64,000 bases of DNA from SAR92 clade bacterium (GTDB lineage: Bacteria; Pseudomonadota; Gammaproteobacteria; Pseudomonadales; Porticoccaceae): assembly GCA_014381985.1 (NCBI GenBank), contig JACNKP010000062.1, positions 1 through 64,000 on the forward strand. Direction: 5' to 3'. The position numbers were made by a program, and so were the translations under genes. The notes under the pieces were generated by a model. That model made no database searches. It had not been told where the DNA came from and saw only the letters and a program-made list of their open reading frames with translations. This document shows, in pieces, positions 18,102 through 28,109 of the stretch (position 1 is the first letter of the stretch; every line of letters starts with the position of its first letter).

Positions 18102-20936
18102 ATGAGCGACCAAACAATAGATTATAAAACAACGTTAAATCTGCCGAAAACGGATTTTCCGATGCGTGCTAATTTGTCACAGAGAGAACCTGGCATCTTA
18201 AAAGAATGGCACAAGAAAGATATTTACGGGCAAATAAGAAAGGCTCGATCTGGGCGTGAGAAATATATTCTTCACGATGGCCCTCCCTATGCTAATGGTG
18301 ATATTCATTTGGGTCATGCGGTTAATAAGACCTTAAAAGATATAGTCGTTAAGTCTCGCACTATGAGTGGTTTCGATGCGCCTTATATCCCTGGGTGGGA
18401 TTGCCATGGTTTGCCAATTGAGCACAATGTAGAAAAGAAAATTGGTAAGGCTGGAGTTAAAGTCGATTATTCTGTTTTTAGGCAAAAGTGTCGCGATTAT
18501 GCAATGAAACAGGTGGATGGCCAGCGTAAAGATTTTGTTCGTATTGGTATTTTTGGAGATTGGGATAGGCCCTATCTGACGATGAATTTTGGTGTTGAGG
18601 CGGATATTATTCGAGCTCTGGGTAAGATCACCGCTAATGGTCATTTGGTCAAGGGATACAAGCCGGTTTACTGGAGTGTTGTCGGCGGGTCAGCTCTGGC
18701 TGAAGCTGAGGTTGAGTATCAAGATAAAACGTCATTTTCTATCGATGTCGCCTATCCGGTGACTGACTCCAAGCAGCTGGATAAGCTGTCTATTGCCTTT
18801 GGTGGGGTGCCTGGTGAGGGTGAAATTAATGTTTTAATTTGGACCACGACACCTTGGACTATTCCAAGTAGTCAGGCGATATCAATGGGCGCAGAGTTGG
18901 AATACAGCTTGGTGCAGTGCGCAACAGCCTCTGGCTCTATGCGTTTAATCTGCTCTCAACTATTGCTCGAGTCAGTGATGGAGCGTCTAGAGATTGCAGA
19001 CTATAAAGTGCTGGCAAGTTGCCAAGGCGAGGCTCTGGAAAACCTGGTCGCTGATCATCCCTTTTATGACCGCAAGATTCCCGTGTTACTGGGTGATCAT
19101 GTCACTACAGAAGCGGGCACAGGGTGTGTGCACACGGCACCAGACCATGGCGTGGAAGATTTTAATGTAGCTAAGCAGTATGGTATTGGCACCTTAAATT
19201 ATATCATCGACAATGGTACTTTTCGGGATGATGTTGAGCTGTTTGCCGGAGAGCATGTCTATAAAGTCGATCAGCATGTGATTGACGTGTTAACTGAGCA
19301 GGGTAGGCTAATGGCTTGCGGTAAGATCACGCATAGCTACGCTCATTGTTGGCGGACCAAAACGCCTTTGATTTACAGAGCGACGCCTCAGTGGTTTATC
19401 TCTATGAACAAGGAAGGCTTGTTGGATAAAGCTAAAGCTGCGATTAAAAATGTGAGCTGGCACCCTGATTGGGGTGAGGCGCGCATTGAGGGTATGTTAG
19501 ATAACAGTCCTGATTGGTGCGTCTCTCGACAACGAACCTGGGGAGTTCCGATCACGCTGTTTGTCCATAAGCAGTCCGGAGAGATCCATCCAGACACGGC
19601 TAATTTGATCGAGAAGGTGGCTTGTATTGTTGAAACTCAAGGCATTGATGCTTGGTATTCTTTAGACGCAGCTGACTTATTAGGTGCTGATGCGGAAGAT
19701 TATCAAAAAGTCACCGATACTCTCGATGTTTGGTTTGATTCTGGTGTAACTCATGCCTCTGTCATTGATGATCGTGAAGAACTTAGCTACCCAGCAGATC
19801 TTTATTTGGAGGGCTCAGATCAACATAGAGGTTGGTTTCAGTCTTCTTTGAAGACGGCGATTGCAATTAACGGCACGGCGCCCTACAAAGCAGTTTTAAC
19901 CCACGGGTTTACGGTCGATGAAAACGGACGCAAGATGTCCAAGTCAATTGGCAATGTGGTATCACCACAAAAAGTTATCAACGAACTAGGCGCCGATGTT
20001 TTGCGCCTCTGGATTGCCTCAGCTGACTTTAGTGCAGAGATGGCGGTATCTGATGAGATACTTAATCGAGCAGGCGATTCCTATCGTCGTATTCGTAATA
20101 CGGCACGTTATTTCCTGTCTAATATCGATGGTTTCGATCCGTCTTCTCACGCAGTTAAACATGATGACTTAGTAGCTCTTGATCGCTGGGCAATTGACTG
20201 TGCCGCTCAGCTTCAGGACGATATTATTAGCGATTACAATAATTTCCAATTTCATCAAATCTATCAAAAATTACACAATTTCTGTGTCCGAGATATGGGT
20301 GGTTTTTATCTGGATATTATTAAAGATCGGATTTATACCTGTGGTGAAGATAGCCTACCTAGACGCTCAGCTCAAACGGCTCTTTTTCATATTGCTGAGG
20401 CATTTGTCCGCTGGATTGCACCGATACTAAGCTTTACTGCTCATGAAATTTGGAGCTTTATGCCAGGGGACCGAAGTGAGTCTGTCTTTGTCGCTGAATG
20501 GTATCCGCTGCCTAGGTTGACCCGTGAGGAAACAATTAGCAATGATGACTGGGCGTCTATTTTGTTGGCCAAAGAAGCGATCAATAAGGTTATCGAAGAT
20601 CAGAGAAAAGAGGGCGCTATTAAAGGATCTCTCGGCGCTGAAATCGCAGTATATGCCGATCAAGCTCTGTATGAGACGCTTGCAAAACTAGGCGATGAGT
20701 TACGTTTTGTCACGATTACTTCAAAAGCCGTGCTTTCACCGTTGGCTGATGCTCCTGACCTTCAAGAGTCGCCTCTTGGCGGTTTGAGAGTCGCTGTATC
20801 TCACTCGACAGCCACCAAATGCGTTCGCTGCTGGCATTTTATTGAAGATATTGGCACTCAGGCAGATCATTCAGAGGTTTGTGGGCGCTGCATTGATAAT
20901 ATCAGTGGCGTTGGAGAAACTCGATCTCATGCCTAA
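18102..20936 (+). CDS. ileS: Isoleucyl-tRNA synthetase
   Basis: A 944-residue class I synthetase charging tRNA-Ile. The HIGH-type motif is [13 protein letters not shown] (residues 61-73), the KMSKS motif [11 protein letters not shown] (~611), and the C-terminal zinc finger has CVRCWHF and CGRC. An editing domain (CP1) is present with [10 protein letters not shown] and [12 protein letters not shown]. The C-terminal zinc site marks the bacterial-type enzyme. The stop overlaps the lspA start. Confidence 0.98.
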   Translation: MSDQTIDYKTTLNLPKTDFPMRANLSQREPGILKEWHKKDIYGQIRKARSGREKYILHDGPPYANGDIHLGHAVNKTLKDIVVKSRTMSGFDAPYIPGWDCHGLPIEHNVEKKIGKAGVKVDYSVFRQKCRDYAMKQVDGQRKDFVRIGIFGDWDRPYLTMNFGVEADIIRALGKITANGHLVKGYKPVYWSVVGGSALAEAEVEYQDKTSFSIDVAYPVTDSKQLDKLSIAFGGVPGEGEINVLIWTTTPWTIPSSQAISMGAELEYSLVQCATASGSMRLICSQLLLESVMERLEIADYKVLASCQGEALENLVADHPFYDRKIPVLLGDHVTTEAGTGCVHTAPDHGVEDFNVAKQYGIGTLNYIIDNGTFRDDVELFAGEHVYKVDQHVIDVLTEQGRLMACGKITHSYAHCWRTKTPLIYRATPQWFISMNKEGLLDKAKAAIKNVSWHPDWGEARIEGMLDNSPDWCVSRQRTWGVPITLFVHKQSGEIHPDTANLIEKVACIVETQGIDAWYSLDAADLLGADAEDYQKVTDTLDVWFDSGVTHASVIDDREELSYPADLYLEGSDQHRGWFQSSLKTAIAINGTAPYKAVLTHGFTVDENGRKMSKSIGNVVSPQKVINELGADVLRLWIASADFSAEMAVSDEILNRAGDSYRRIRNTARYFLSNIDGFDPSSHAVKHDDLVALDRWAIDCAAQLQDDIISDYNNFQFHQIYQKLHNFCVRDMGGFYLDIIKDRIYTCGEDSLPRRSAQTALFHIAEAFVRWIAPILSFTAHEIWSFMPGDRSESVFVAEWYPLPRLTREETISNDDWASILLAKEAINKVIEDQRKEGAIKGSLGAEIAVYADQALYETLAKLGDELRFVTITSKAVLSPLADAPDLQESPLGGLRVAVSHSTATKCVRCWHFIEDIGTQADHSEVCGRCIDNISGVGETRSHA

Positions 20937-21429
20937 GTCTGAAAGTATCATGCCATATAGGCTTATGTGGTTTATGTTGGCGACCCTCATTGTCGCAGCT
21001 GATCAGCTAACAAAAGCATGGATAGTGGCTGATTTTCCCTACGGGCAGGGTGAGGTAATAACCGATTTCTTTAACTTAGTGCATGTCCATAATTATGGTG
21101 CGGCCTTTAGTTTCTTAAGTGATGCAGGGGGGTGGCAGCGTTGGTTCTTCACGGCTTTGTCGTCCATAGTCAGTGTCATTATCATTGTGTGGATGACTCG
21201 CTTATCTAGGCAACGTTGGCTAGAGAGCCTAGCCTTGGCGTTAATATTGGGTGGAGCTTTGGGCAATCTCTATGATCGAGCCTTTTTAGGCTACGTGATT
21301 GATTTTCTAGATTTCCATTGGTCTGGCTCGCATTTTCCTGCGTTTAATGTTGCCGACAGCGGGATTACCGTTGGTGCATTCTTATTAATATTGGATACGT
21401 TTGTATCTGACCAAGATTCAAAAAGTTAG
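20929..21429 (+). CDS. lspA: Lipoprotein signal peptidase
   Basis: LspA cleaves the signal peptide of diacylglyceryl-prolipoproteins at the inner membrane. The protein shows the family blocks [52 protein letters not shown] and [12 protein letters not shown] with the catalytic Asp pair, and four membrane segments. ATG 20929 overlaps the last codons of ileS; ATG 20950 is an alternative. It is needed for the lipoproteins in this window such as BamD and the DUF885 lipoprotein. Confidence 0.95.
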   Translation: MPKSESIMPYRLMWFMLATLIVAADQLTKAWIVADFPYGQGEVITDFFNLVHVHNYGAAFSFLSDAGGWQRWFFTALSSIVSVIIIVWMTRLSRQRWLESLALALILGGALGNLYDRAFLGYVIDFLDFHWSGSHFPAFNVADSGITVGAFLLILDTFVSDQDSKS

Positions 21430-21436
21430 GCTTGAT

Positions 21437-21877
21437 ATGACATTATCAGTAGACAGTGGAACCATAGTTACTTTGCATTTTGCGTTAGTGCTTGAGGATG
21501 GCCATGTTATAGACTCAAATTTTGAGGCAAAAGCGGCCACCTTTACGGTAGGCGACGGAAATTTACTGCCGGGATTCGAGTCTTCTTTGATGGGCTTAGT
21601 TGGTGGTGATGAGCGCGAGTTCACTATTGCCCCAGAAAATGCTTTTGGTCAGCATAATCCCCAAAATGTGCAGGAAGTGGATCGTAGTAATTTTGATCAG
21701 AAAGAGATAGAAGTTGGTGCGATGTTTTCCTTTCAAAATGGCGATGGAGAGCTGCCGGGAGTTATTGTTGAGATTAACGATGATCGAGCTCTGATCGACT
21801 TTAACCACCCACTGGCGGGGAAGAATATCATTTTTCAAGTTCACATAATTGATGTTGCTCCAGAGAGTTTACACTGA
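21437..21877 (+). CDS. fkpB: FKBP-type peptidyl-prolyl isomerase (SlpA/FkpB)
   Basis: A 146-residue SlyD/SlpA-type FKBP. The FKBP domain is split by the insert-in-flap: [52 protein letters not shown], then a C-terminal [16 protein letters not shown]. It has no His-rich metal tail, so it is SlpA rather than SlyD. The start at ATG 21437 is preceded by TTAGG. Its stop overlaps the ispH start (TGATG). It is likely a cytoplasmic folding factor. Confidence 0.92.
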   Translation: MTLSVDSGTIVTLHFALVLEDGHVIDSNFEAKAATFTVGDGNLLPGFESSLMGLVGGDEREFTIAPENAFGQHNPQNVQEVDRSNFDQKEIEVGAMFSFQNGDGELPGVIVEINDDRALIDFNHPLAGKNIIFQVHIIDVAPESLH

Positions 21878-22827
21878 TGGATATTAAACTCGCCAATCCT
21901 AGAGGTTTTTGCGCAGGCGTTGATCGTGCGATTGACATTGTTGATCGTGCTCTCGTTCTTTTTGGTGCCCCTATCTATGTTAGGCACGAGGTCGTGCACA
22001 ATAAATTTGTGGTTGATAACCTGCGGTCTAGAGGTGCTATTTTCGTTGAGGAGCTGAATGAGGTTCCCGATGATGTGATTGTTATATTTAGTGCTCATGG
22101 TGTCTCTCAGTCGGTGCGTAAAGAGGCAGAAGATCGCAGCCTTAAGGTTTTTGATGCGACATGTCCTTTGGTGACTAAAGTCCATTTTGAGGTAATAAAA
22201 TACAGTACAGATGGAATTGATTGCGTGCTAATCGGGCACGCAGGTCATCCTGAAGTGGAAGGAACAATGGGGCAGTTTGATAAATTACAAGGAGGCGCAA
22301 TACACCTTGTCGAAGATCAAAATGATGTGTTAGCGCTTGAGGTAAGAGATCCCTCTAAGTTGGCTTATGTCACGCAGACGACTCTTTCTATGGACGATAC
22401 GGCTGGTGTAATTGAGGCTTTACGGCTGAGATTTCCTGATATTCAAGGCCCGCGTAAAGATGATATTTGTTATGCGACTCAAAATAGACAAGACGCAGTG
22501 AAACAGTTGGCAATAGAGTCTGATGTGGTTTTGGTTGTAGGCTCAGTGGCCAGTTCTAATTCTAATCGGCTTAAAGAGTTAGCCGAACGTTGTGGCTGTG
22601 CCGCTTACCTCATTGATGGACCTGAAGATATAGATTCTCGGTGGTTTGACGGTGCAAGGACAGTTGGCGTTACAGCTGGGGCTTCGGCGCCTGAAGTGCT
22701 GGTTCAGGGGGTAGTTGCCCAACTGGTCAGCTTTGGTGCGACGCCACCTCAGGAGCTTAAAGGGGTTGAAGAAAATGTTAGCTTCTCTCTGCCTAAAGAA
22801 CTGCGACCATCGGGTGGCCGCGCCTAG
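21877..22827 (+). CDS. ispH: 4-hydroxy-3-methylbut-2-enyl diphosphate reductase
   Basis: IspH (LytB) is the [4Fe-4S] enzyme that makes IPP and DMAPP, the last MEP-pathway step. Three conserved Cys are visible in [24 protein letters not shown] and a [13 protein letters not shown] segment; [13 protein letters not shown] and [13 protein letters not shown] are also present. In Pseudomonas ispH follows pilE; here the pilin cluster lies 14 kb upstream. pgi converges five bases downstream. Confidence 0.97.
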   Translation: MDIKLANPRGFCAGVDRAIDIVDRALVLFGAPIYVRHEVVHNKFVVDNLRSRGAIFVEELNEVPDDVIVIFSAHGVSQSVRKEAEDRSLKVFDATCPLVTKVHFEVIKYSTDGIDCVLIGHAGHPEVEGTMGQFDKLQGGAIHLVEDQNDVLALEVRDPSKLAYVTQTTLSMDDTAGVIEALRLRFPDIQGPRKDDICYATQNRQDAVKQLAIESDVVLVVGSVASSNSNRLKELAERCGCAAYLIDGPEDIDSRWFDGARTVGVTAGASAPEVLVQGVVAQLVSFGATPPQELKGVEENVSFSLPKELRPSGGRA

Positions 22828-22832
22828 GTCTT

Positions 22833-24428
22833 CTACTTAATTCTATCAATGTGCTCAAACAAGCTCTGAGATGAGGGGTCCAATGTAGTCCTATCGAGAT
22901 TGTCATCTAACAATCTGTTGGCCATTTTCTTACCCAACTCAACACCCCACTGATCGAAACAGTTGATGTTCCAAATACTGCCCTGCACAAACACCTTATG
23001 CTCATAAAGGGCGATCAAAGCGCCAAAGTTTTTAGGTGATAATCTATCCATTAACAAGGTATTTGATGGCTTATTACCTGGATAATATCGATGTTGCTCC
23101 GCCTCTGGAGCGGATTGCCCCATCATTAGAGCGGCAGACTGACCAAGCATATTGCCTAATAAAACGCGGTGATGTTCCTCATTGCTGAGGCCGTCTTTAA
23201 CTGCAGCTATAAAGTCAATTGGAACCAATCGTGTCCCTTGGTGTAGCAGTTGGAAAAATGCATGTTGACCATTAGTGCCTGTTTGTCCCCAAATAATGGG
23301 ACCCGTATCGTACTCTGTGGCCTTCCCGTGCAGTGTGGTTGCCTTGCCGTTACTTTCCATATCTAGTTGCTGTAGATAGGAGGGGAGAAGCAATAGGCGC
23401 TCGCAGTAGGGGATTACGGCGCTAGACTGGGCTCCCATGAAATTACTGTACCAGATACCCAGTAAGGCCATAATGACAGGCATGTTTTGGTCCAATGGTG
23501 CCTGCTGAAAGTGTATATCCATTTCTCGCGCGCCCCTAAGCATCTCCACGAATCCGTCAAATCCAATACTGATGGCGATAGACAGCCCTATGCTTGACCA
23601 GAGTGAATAACGGCCCCCAACCCATTCCGCGAACTCCAGAATTTGTGATTCAGGGATGCCATAAGCAACGGCATTGGCTTTGTTTGCCGTTAGACCGATG
23701 AAATGACTGGAGGTCTGTGCCTGGGCCAAGCCTAAAGTTTGCTCAAACCAGTGAATGGCCGTCTTGGCGTTCAGTAGTGTCTCTTGAGTGGTGAAGGTTT
23801 TACTGGCCAGTGCAACAAGGGTTGTCTCTGGATTCAGTTTAGCTAAGGTTGTCAGAATCTCAGCGCCGTCAACATTTGAAATAAAATGCAGCTTAATTTC
23901 GGGGTGAGCGAATTCATTAAGGCCATTGCAAGCCAGTTTTGGGCCTAAGTCTGAGCCGCCGATCCCGATGTTAATGACATCGGTAATTTTTTTCCCGGTA
24001 GAGCCCTGCCATTGGCCATTGCGAATCTTTTCGCTGACTAGTCGCATCTGCTCTAGCTGCGCCTTGACTAGGCTATTTCTTTCCAGACCCTCGAGTGAGG
24101 TTGTATCTTCAGGCTCTGATCTCAGCGCGGCATGGAGAACAGCACGATCCTCCGTGGTATTGATGACTTCGCCGGCAAACATGGCAGTGCGGTGCGCTTT
24201 AAGATTGGACTGTTCAGCCAGAGCTAATAATTGCTGTAAAATCTCATTACTGACTAGATTTTTTGAATAATCAAGAAGTAATTCGTTGACCTGTAATGTC
24301 ATTTGATTGGCACGGTTGGGATCTGAATGAAAAAAATCCTGAATGGTACGACTGTTCATGCTGGTCGCCAATGATGTTAGTGTCGACCAGGCTGCGGTGG
24401 CGGTTGGTGAGTACATATTATCTTTCAT
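22833..24428 (-). CDS. pgi: Glucose-6-phosphate isomerase
   Basis: Pgi interconverts glucose-6-P and fructose-6-P. The 531-residue protein has INIGIGGSDLGPKLA, the phosphate-binding SKTFTTQETL, GGRYSLWSSIGLSIA and the C-terminal KVFVQGSIWNINCFDQWGVE block with the catalytic Lys-Gln region. It is divergent from edd over a 185-base gap that carries two HexR-like sites. With edd/eda present it probably feeds fructose-6-P back into the Entner-Doudoroff route. Confidence 0.97.
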   Translation of the reverse strand: MKDNMYSPTATAAWSTLTSLATSMNSRTIQDFFHSDPNRANQMTLQVNELLLDYSKNLVSNEILQQLLALAEQSNLKAHRTAMFAGEVINTTEDRAVLHAALRSEPEDTTSLEGLERNSLVKAQLEQMRLVSEKIRNGQWQGSTGKKITDVINIGIGGSDLGPKLACNGLNEFAHPEIKLHFISNVDGAEILTTLAKLNPETTLVALASKTFTTQETLLNAKTAIHWFEQTLGLAQAQTSSHFIGLTANKANAVAYGIPESQILEFAEWVGGRYSLWSSIGLSIAISIGFDGFVEMLRGAREMDIHFQQAPLDQNMPVIMALLGIWYSNFMGAQSSAVIPYCERLLLLPSYLQQLDMESNGKATTLHGKATEYDTGPIIWGQTGTNGQHAFFQLLHQGTRLVPIDFIAAVKDGLSNEEHHRVLLGNMLGQSAALMMGQSAPEAEQHRYYPGNKPSNTLLMDRLSPKNFGALIALYEHKVFVQGSIWNINCFDQWGVELGKKMANRLLDDNLDRTTLDPSSQSLFEHIDRIK

Positions 24429-24518
24429 TGAGTATCTTATTCCTGTTTCAGGCTATCTGATAAAAGGGTAAAATTGCTGGCCAAATATTACTTTTCATCG
24501 TATTCAGCGGCCAATATA

Positions 24519-24533
24519 TGTAATAAAATTACG
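24519..24533. promoter_or_regulatory. HexR-type operator (pgi side)
   Basis: TGTAATAAAATTACG, an imperfect palindrome close to the published HexR pattern TGTAATwwwATTACA, lies 90 bases upstream of pgi. It matches the site upstream of gap at 14 of 15 bases. Confidence 0.75.
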
Positions 24534-24571
24534 GTTATTGGCTTTATTTTTGATTAAATGTGACCTTATGA

Positions 24572-24586
24572 TGTAATTTAGTTACA
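24572..24586. promoter_or_regulatory. HexR-type operator (edd side)
   Basis: TGTAATTTAGTTACA has perfect 5-bp arms (TGTAA/TTACA) and lies 28 bases before the edd start. It overlaps a possible -10 (TACAAT at 24583-24588), a position suited to repression. Confidence 0.78.
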
Positions 24587-24613
24587 ATATACCTTTACCC
24601 TTTCGGAGTCATT

Positions 24614-26437
24614 ATGGGCCAACTTAATCTTCAAGTTGCTGCAGTCACACAGCGTATTATAGAGCGCAGTGGGGCTTTACGTGCTGATTATTTAGCACAA
24701 ATTGCGGAAGATCGTAATAATCAGCCGGAGAGAGGCAAGTTGAGCTGCGGTAATCTTGCGCATGGATTTGCCGCCTGCGGCGATAGTGACAAAGATAGTC
24801 TAAGACTAATGCAAGCTGCCAACGTCGGAATTGTTACAGCTTACAATGACATGTTGTCGGCTCACCACCCTTACGCAGAATATCCTGAGCTTATTAAGCG
24901 AGCTATGAGAGAGGTAGGCGGTACCGCACAGGTTGCTGGTGGCGTACCTGCTATGTGCGATGGTGTGACTCAAGGTCAAGATGGTATGGAATTGAGCCTG
25001 CTCAGTCGAGACATCATTGCCCAATGCACCGCAATTGCTCTATCCCATCAGATGTTTGATGGTGTTTTGGCTTTAGGTATTTGTGACAAGATAGTACCTG
25101 GGTTATTAATCGGGGTTCTAAGCTTTGGTTATTTACCGACTGTTTTTGTTCCCGCAGGCCCGATGGAGTCGGGACTAAGTAATAAAGAAAAGATAAGAAT
25201 TAGGCAGCTGTTTGCCGAGGGCAAGATTGGCCGTGAGGAGCTTTTACAAGCAGAGTCAGACTCTTATCATAGCGCGGGCACCTGCACATTTTATGGCACT
25301 GCAAACAGTAACCAGGTGGTACTTGAGGCGCTTGGCCTTCAGCTGCCTGGGAGTTCATTTGTGAACCCAAGCGACCCAATGCGGGAACGTTTGACGATAG
25401 AGGCTAGTCATCAGCTATCACGTATTACTGCATTAGGAGGTGATTATCGCCCCGTAGGTGAATTGGTCGATGAGCGTTCTATTGTTAATGCGACGATTGC
25501 CTTACTCGCCTCAGGCGGATCTACTAATCATACAATGCACCTTGTGGCGATTGCTCGTGCAGCAGGAATCATTCTAAATTGGGACGATATAGCTGAGTTG
25601 TCGGCGGCCGTGCCTTTACTTGCTCGGGTCTACCCAAACGGGCCTGCTGATGTGAATCATTTCCATGCTGCCGGCGGCACTAGCTGTATGTTTCGACAGC
25701 TAATTGAGGGTGGTTTTATGCATGCAGATGCTAAAACTATTTGGGGTGATAGCTTTGCAGATTTTACGCAAGAATCATTTTTGGATCACGGCAAAATAAT
25801 ATGGCGCGAGTCACCCATGACGCCGCTGGATAAAGAGGTCTTAACGACGGTAGATCAACCATTTTCAGAAGAGGGCGGACTGCGTCTGTTAACCGGCAAC
25901 CTTGGCCGAGGGGTTATTAAGGTGTCTGCGGTTGCGACTGAACACCAAATTGTTGAAGCTCCTGCGGTGGTTATTGATGATCAAGACCATTTAGAACCCT
26001 TATTTAAAGCGGGTAAATTAAACCGTGACTGTGTTGTTGTGATTCGATTTCAAGGGCCTAAAGCATTAGGAATGCCTGAATTACATAAGTTAACGCCTTT
26101 TTTGGGTACGCTGCAGGATAAGGGCTATAAGGTCGCTTTAGTAACTGATGGACGCATGTCTGGGGCCTCTGGAAAAGTGCCAGCGGCTATTCATTTAGTG
26201 CCTGAAGCGGCAAGTGGAGGCATTTTAAGCAAGTTACAAGATGGTGATTTGATTCGAGTCAATGCCGTCACTGGTGAGTTGTCTTATGTTGGCGATATTA
26301 GTGAGATGAGTAACCGAACGCCTGCACAGCAGCCCGTCGCTGGACAGCGTGGTTGTGGCCGTGAATTGTTTGCGGTTAACCGGGCGAATATAAGTAACGC
26401 GGAGCAGGGTGCATCGTACCTTTTTCCTGGAGAGTAG
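24614..26437 (+). CDS. edd: 6-Phosphogluconate dehydratase
   Basis: Edd dehydrates 6-phosphogluconate to KDPG, the committed Entner-Doudoroff step. This 607-residue IlvD/Edd protein has iron-sulfur cysteines in VPAMCDGVTQGQDGMELS and LGICDKIVPGLL, and NSNQVVLEALGLQLPGSSFV, ASGGSTNHTMHLVAIARAAG and DGRMSGASGKVPAAIH. GGAG lies six bases before the ATG. First gene of the edd-glk-eda-zwf-pgl operon, with glk three bases downstream. Confidence 0.97.
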   Translation: MGQLNLQVAAVTQRIIERSGALRADYLAQIAEDRNNQPERGKLSCGNLAHGFAACGDSDKDSLRLMQAANVGIVTAYNDMLSAHHPYAEYPELIKRAMREVGGTAQVAGGVPAMCDGVTQGQDGMELSLLSRDIIAQCTAIALSHQMFDGVLALGICDKIVPGLLIGVLSFGYLPTVFVPAGPMESGLSNKEKIRIRQLFAEGKIGREELLQAESDSYHSAGTCTFYGTANSNQVVLEALGLQLPGSSFVNPSDPMRERLTIEASHQLSRITALGGDYRPVGELVDERSIVNATIALLASGGSTNHTMHLVAIARAAGIILNWDDIAELSAAVPLLARVYPNGPADVNHFHAAGGTSCMFRQLIEGGFMHADAKTIWGDSFADFTQESFLDHGKIIWRESPMTPLDKEVLTTVDQPFSEEGGLRLLTGNLGRGVIKVSAVATEHQIVEAPAVVIDDQDHLEPLFKAGKLNRDCVVVIRFQGPKALGMPELHKLTPFLGTLQDKGYKVALVTDGRMSGASGKVPAAIHLVPEAASGGILSKLQDGDLIRVNAVTGELSYVGDISEMSNRTPAQQPVAGQRGCGRELFAVNRANISNAEQGASYLFPGE

Positions 26438-26440
26438 AGT

Positions 26441-27412
26441 ATGAGTCAAAAATGGAGTTTAGTCGCTGACATTGGCGGCACTAATGCAAGGTTTTCAGCG
26501 CTCTTAGAGGGCCAATTAGAAAGCCAGTATGAATTTCATCATTCAGTGGAAGAGTACCCTGAGTTCGGGGATTTGATTGTCATTTTACTGCAGGAAATAA
26601 AAAGCGCGACTGGTTGGGGAAGCCCTCCTTCTAGCGCCTGTTTCGCGGTTGCGTGCCCAGCTGACAGTGAAATAATTAGCTTTACCAATAGTCATTGGAT
26701 ATTTTCAAAGTCTGAATTACAGGCCTTGGTAGGGTGCGAAATCCTTCTGATTATTAATGATTTTGAGGCTGTGGCTCATGGTATTACCGAACTGTCGGAG
26801 GTTGATTTAGTCCAGGTCGGTGGAGAGGTGCCAGTTGCGAACAAGGCTATTGGCATCATGGGGGCAGGGACTGGTCTAGGAGTCGCTTGTTTAGTACCGC
26901 ACCCTAAAGGCTATCATGTGCTCGACACCGAGGGTGGCCACGCCGATTATTCTCCCATAGATGACATGCAGAGTGCTGTGGTTAATACGCTCAGGGCACG
27001 TTTCGGGCGTGTTTCGTTAGAGAGATTATTGTCCGGTAAAGGTCTGCTCAATATTTATACAGCTTTATGTAGTATTGAAAATGATGATGTTGATTTTGAA
27101 ACTCCGGCCGAAGTGGTCGCTGCGGCTTTAGATAATACTGATACTAAAGCATTGCAAACGCTCAATATGTTTTGCGAAGGTGTCGGAGCCGCGGCGGGTA
27201 ATCTGGCTCTAACCTTTGGCGCCAAAGGCGGCATTTATATAGCCGGCGGTGTTATCCCTCGCTTTCAAGAATTTTTTATCAAGAGTGGTTTTCGTAACAA
27301 GTTCGAGGACAAAGGTCGTTTTGTCAGTTACTTGCAACCGATACCGGTCTATTTAGTCACTCGCAGTAACCTAGGCCTTCTTGGCGCTGCAAAAAAAATA
27401 CAGCAATTTTAA
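26441..27412 (+). CDS. glk: Glucokinase
   Basis: Glk phosphorylates free glucose with ATP. The 323-residue protein is of the proteobacterial Glk family (not ROK): ADIGGTNARFSALLEG phosphate loop, LLIINDFEAVAHGI, GIMGAGTGLGVACLV, and DTEGGHADYSP. It lies in the Entner-Doudoroff operon, so glucose enters as the free sugar; no phosphotransferase component is seen nearby. edd-glk order matches Pseudomonas and Xanthomonas-type loci. Confidence 0.95.
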   Translation: MSQKWSLVADIGGTNARFSALLEGQLESQYEFHHSVEEYPEFGDLIVILLQEIKSATGWGSPPSSACFAVACPADSEIISFTNSHWIFSKSELQALVGCEILLIINDFEAVAHGITELSEVDLVQVGGEVPVANKAIGIMGAGTGLGVACLVPHPKGYHVLDTEGGHADYSPIDDMQSAVVNTLRARFGRVSLERLLSGKGLLNIYTALCSIENDDVDFETPAEVVAAALDNTDTKALQTLNMFCEGVGAAAGNLALTFGAKGGIYIAGGVIPRFQEFFIKSGFRNKFEDKGRFVSYLQPIPVYLVTRSNLGLLGAAKKIQQF

Positions 27413-27422
27413 GGAGTTGTTA

Positions 27423-28043
27423 GTGCGAAATTTATTATCTGAGAGTCCTATTATTCCCGTTATCACCTTAGACAGGGTGAGCGATGCCGTACCTCTCGCC
27501 GAGGCGTTACTGGCTGGCGGTTTAAGGGTGTTGGAAATCACATTGAGAACTGAGGCTGCAATTGAAGGTATCAAGGAGATCATTAGACAGGTCCCTGGCG
27601 CTATAGTGGGTTCGGGAACTGTCTGTAATGCAGAACAGATTGCGCTATCTGAGGATATAGGATGTCAGTTTATGGTTTCGCCTGGGAGCACAGACGGGCT
27701 GCTTGCGGCTGCTGAGGGTTGCTCTATACCGCTCTTGCCTGGTGTATCATCAGTGAGCGAATTGATGCGTGGATTGGACTATGGGCACAGTGACTTTAAA
27801 TTCTTCCCTGCCGAAGCATCTGGTGGCGTCAATATGTTGAAGTCAATTGCAGGGCCTTTTGCTGACGTTCGGTTTTGCGCCACAGGTGGAATAGGCTTAC
27901 ACAATGTCGCAGATTACCTGGCTTTAGATAATATTCTGAGTGTTGGTGGGTCTTGGATTACCGCTGCAAATTTGATACGAGAAAAACGCTGGGCTGACAT
28001 CGAAAAATTAGCGCAAGAGGCAACGGTGCTTGCGGGACGCTAG
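27423..28043 (+). CDS. eda: KDPG aldolase
   Basis: Eda splits 2-keto-3-deoxy-6-phosphogluconate into pyruvate and glyceraldehyde-3-P. The 206-residue TIM barrel shows PVITLDRVSDAVPLAEALL, the catalytic Glu in LEITLRTEAA, GSGTVCNAEQ, and the Schiff-base Lys in DFKFFPAEASGG. I chose GTG 27423 because AAGGAG lies seven bases before it and family N-termini start here; a longer frame would overlap glk. Confidence 0.95.
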   Translation: MRNLLSESPIIPVITLDRVSDAVPLAEALLAGGLRVLEITLRTEAAIEGIKEIIRQVPGAIVGSGTVCNAEQIALSEDIGCQFMVSPGSTDGLLAAAEGCSIPLLPGVSSVSELMRGLDYGHSDFKFFPAEASGGVNMLKSIAGPFADVRFCATGGIGLHNVADYLALDNILSVGGSWITAANLIREKRWADIEKLAQEATVLAGR

Positions 28044-28109
28044 AGTGGGACTGGGGATACATTTTCTATCAGCGTATTGTTGGCTGATGATTAAATACTG
28101 AGGTATAAA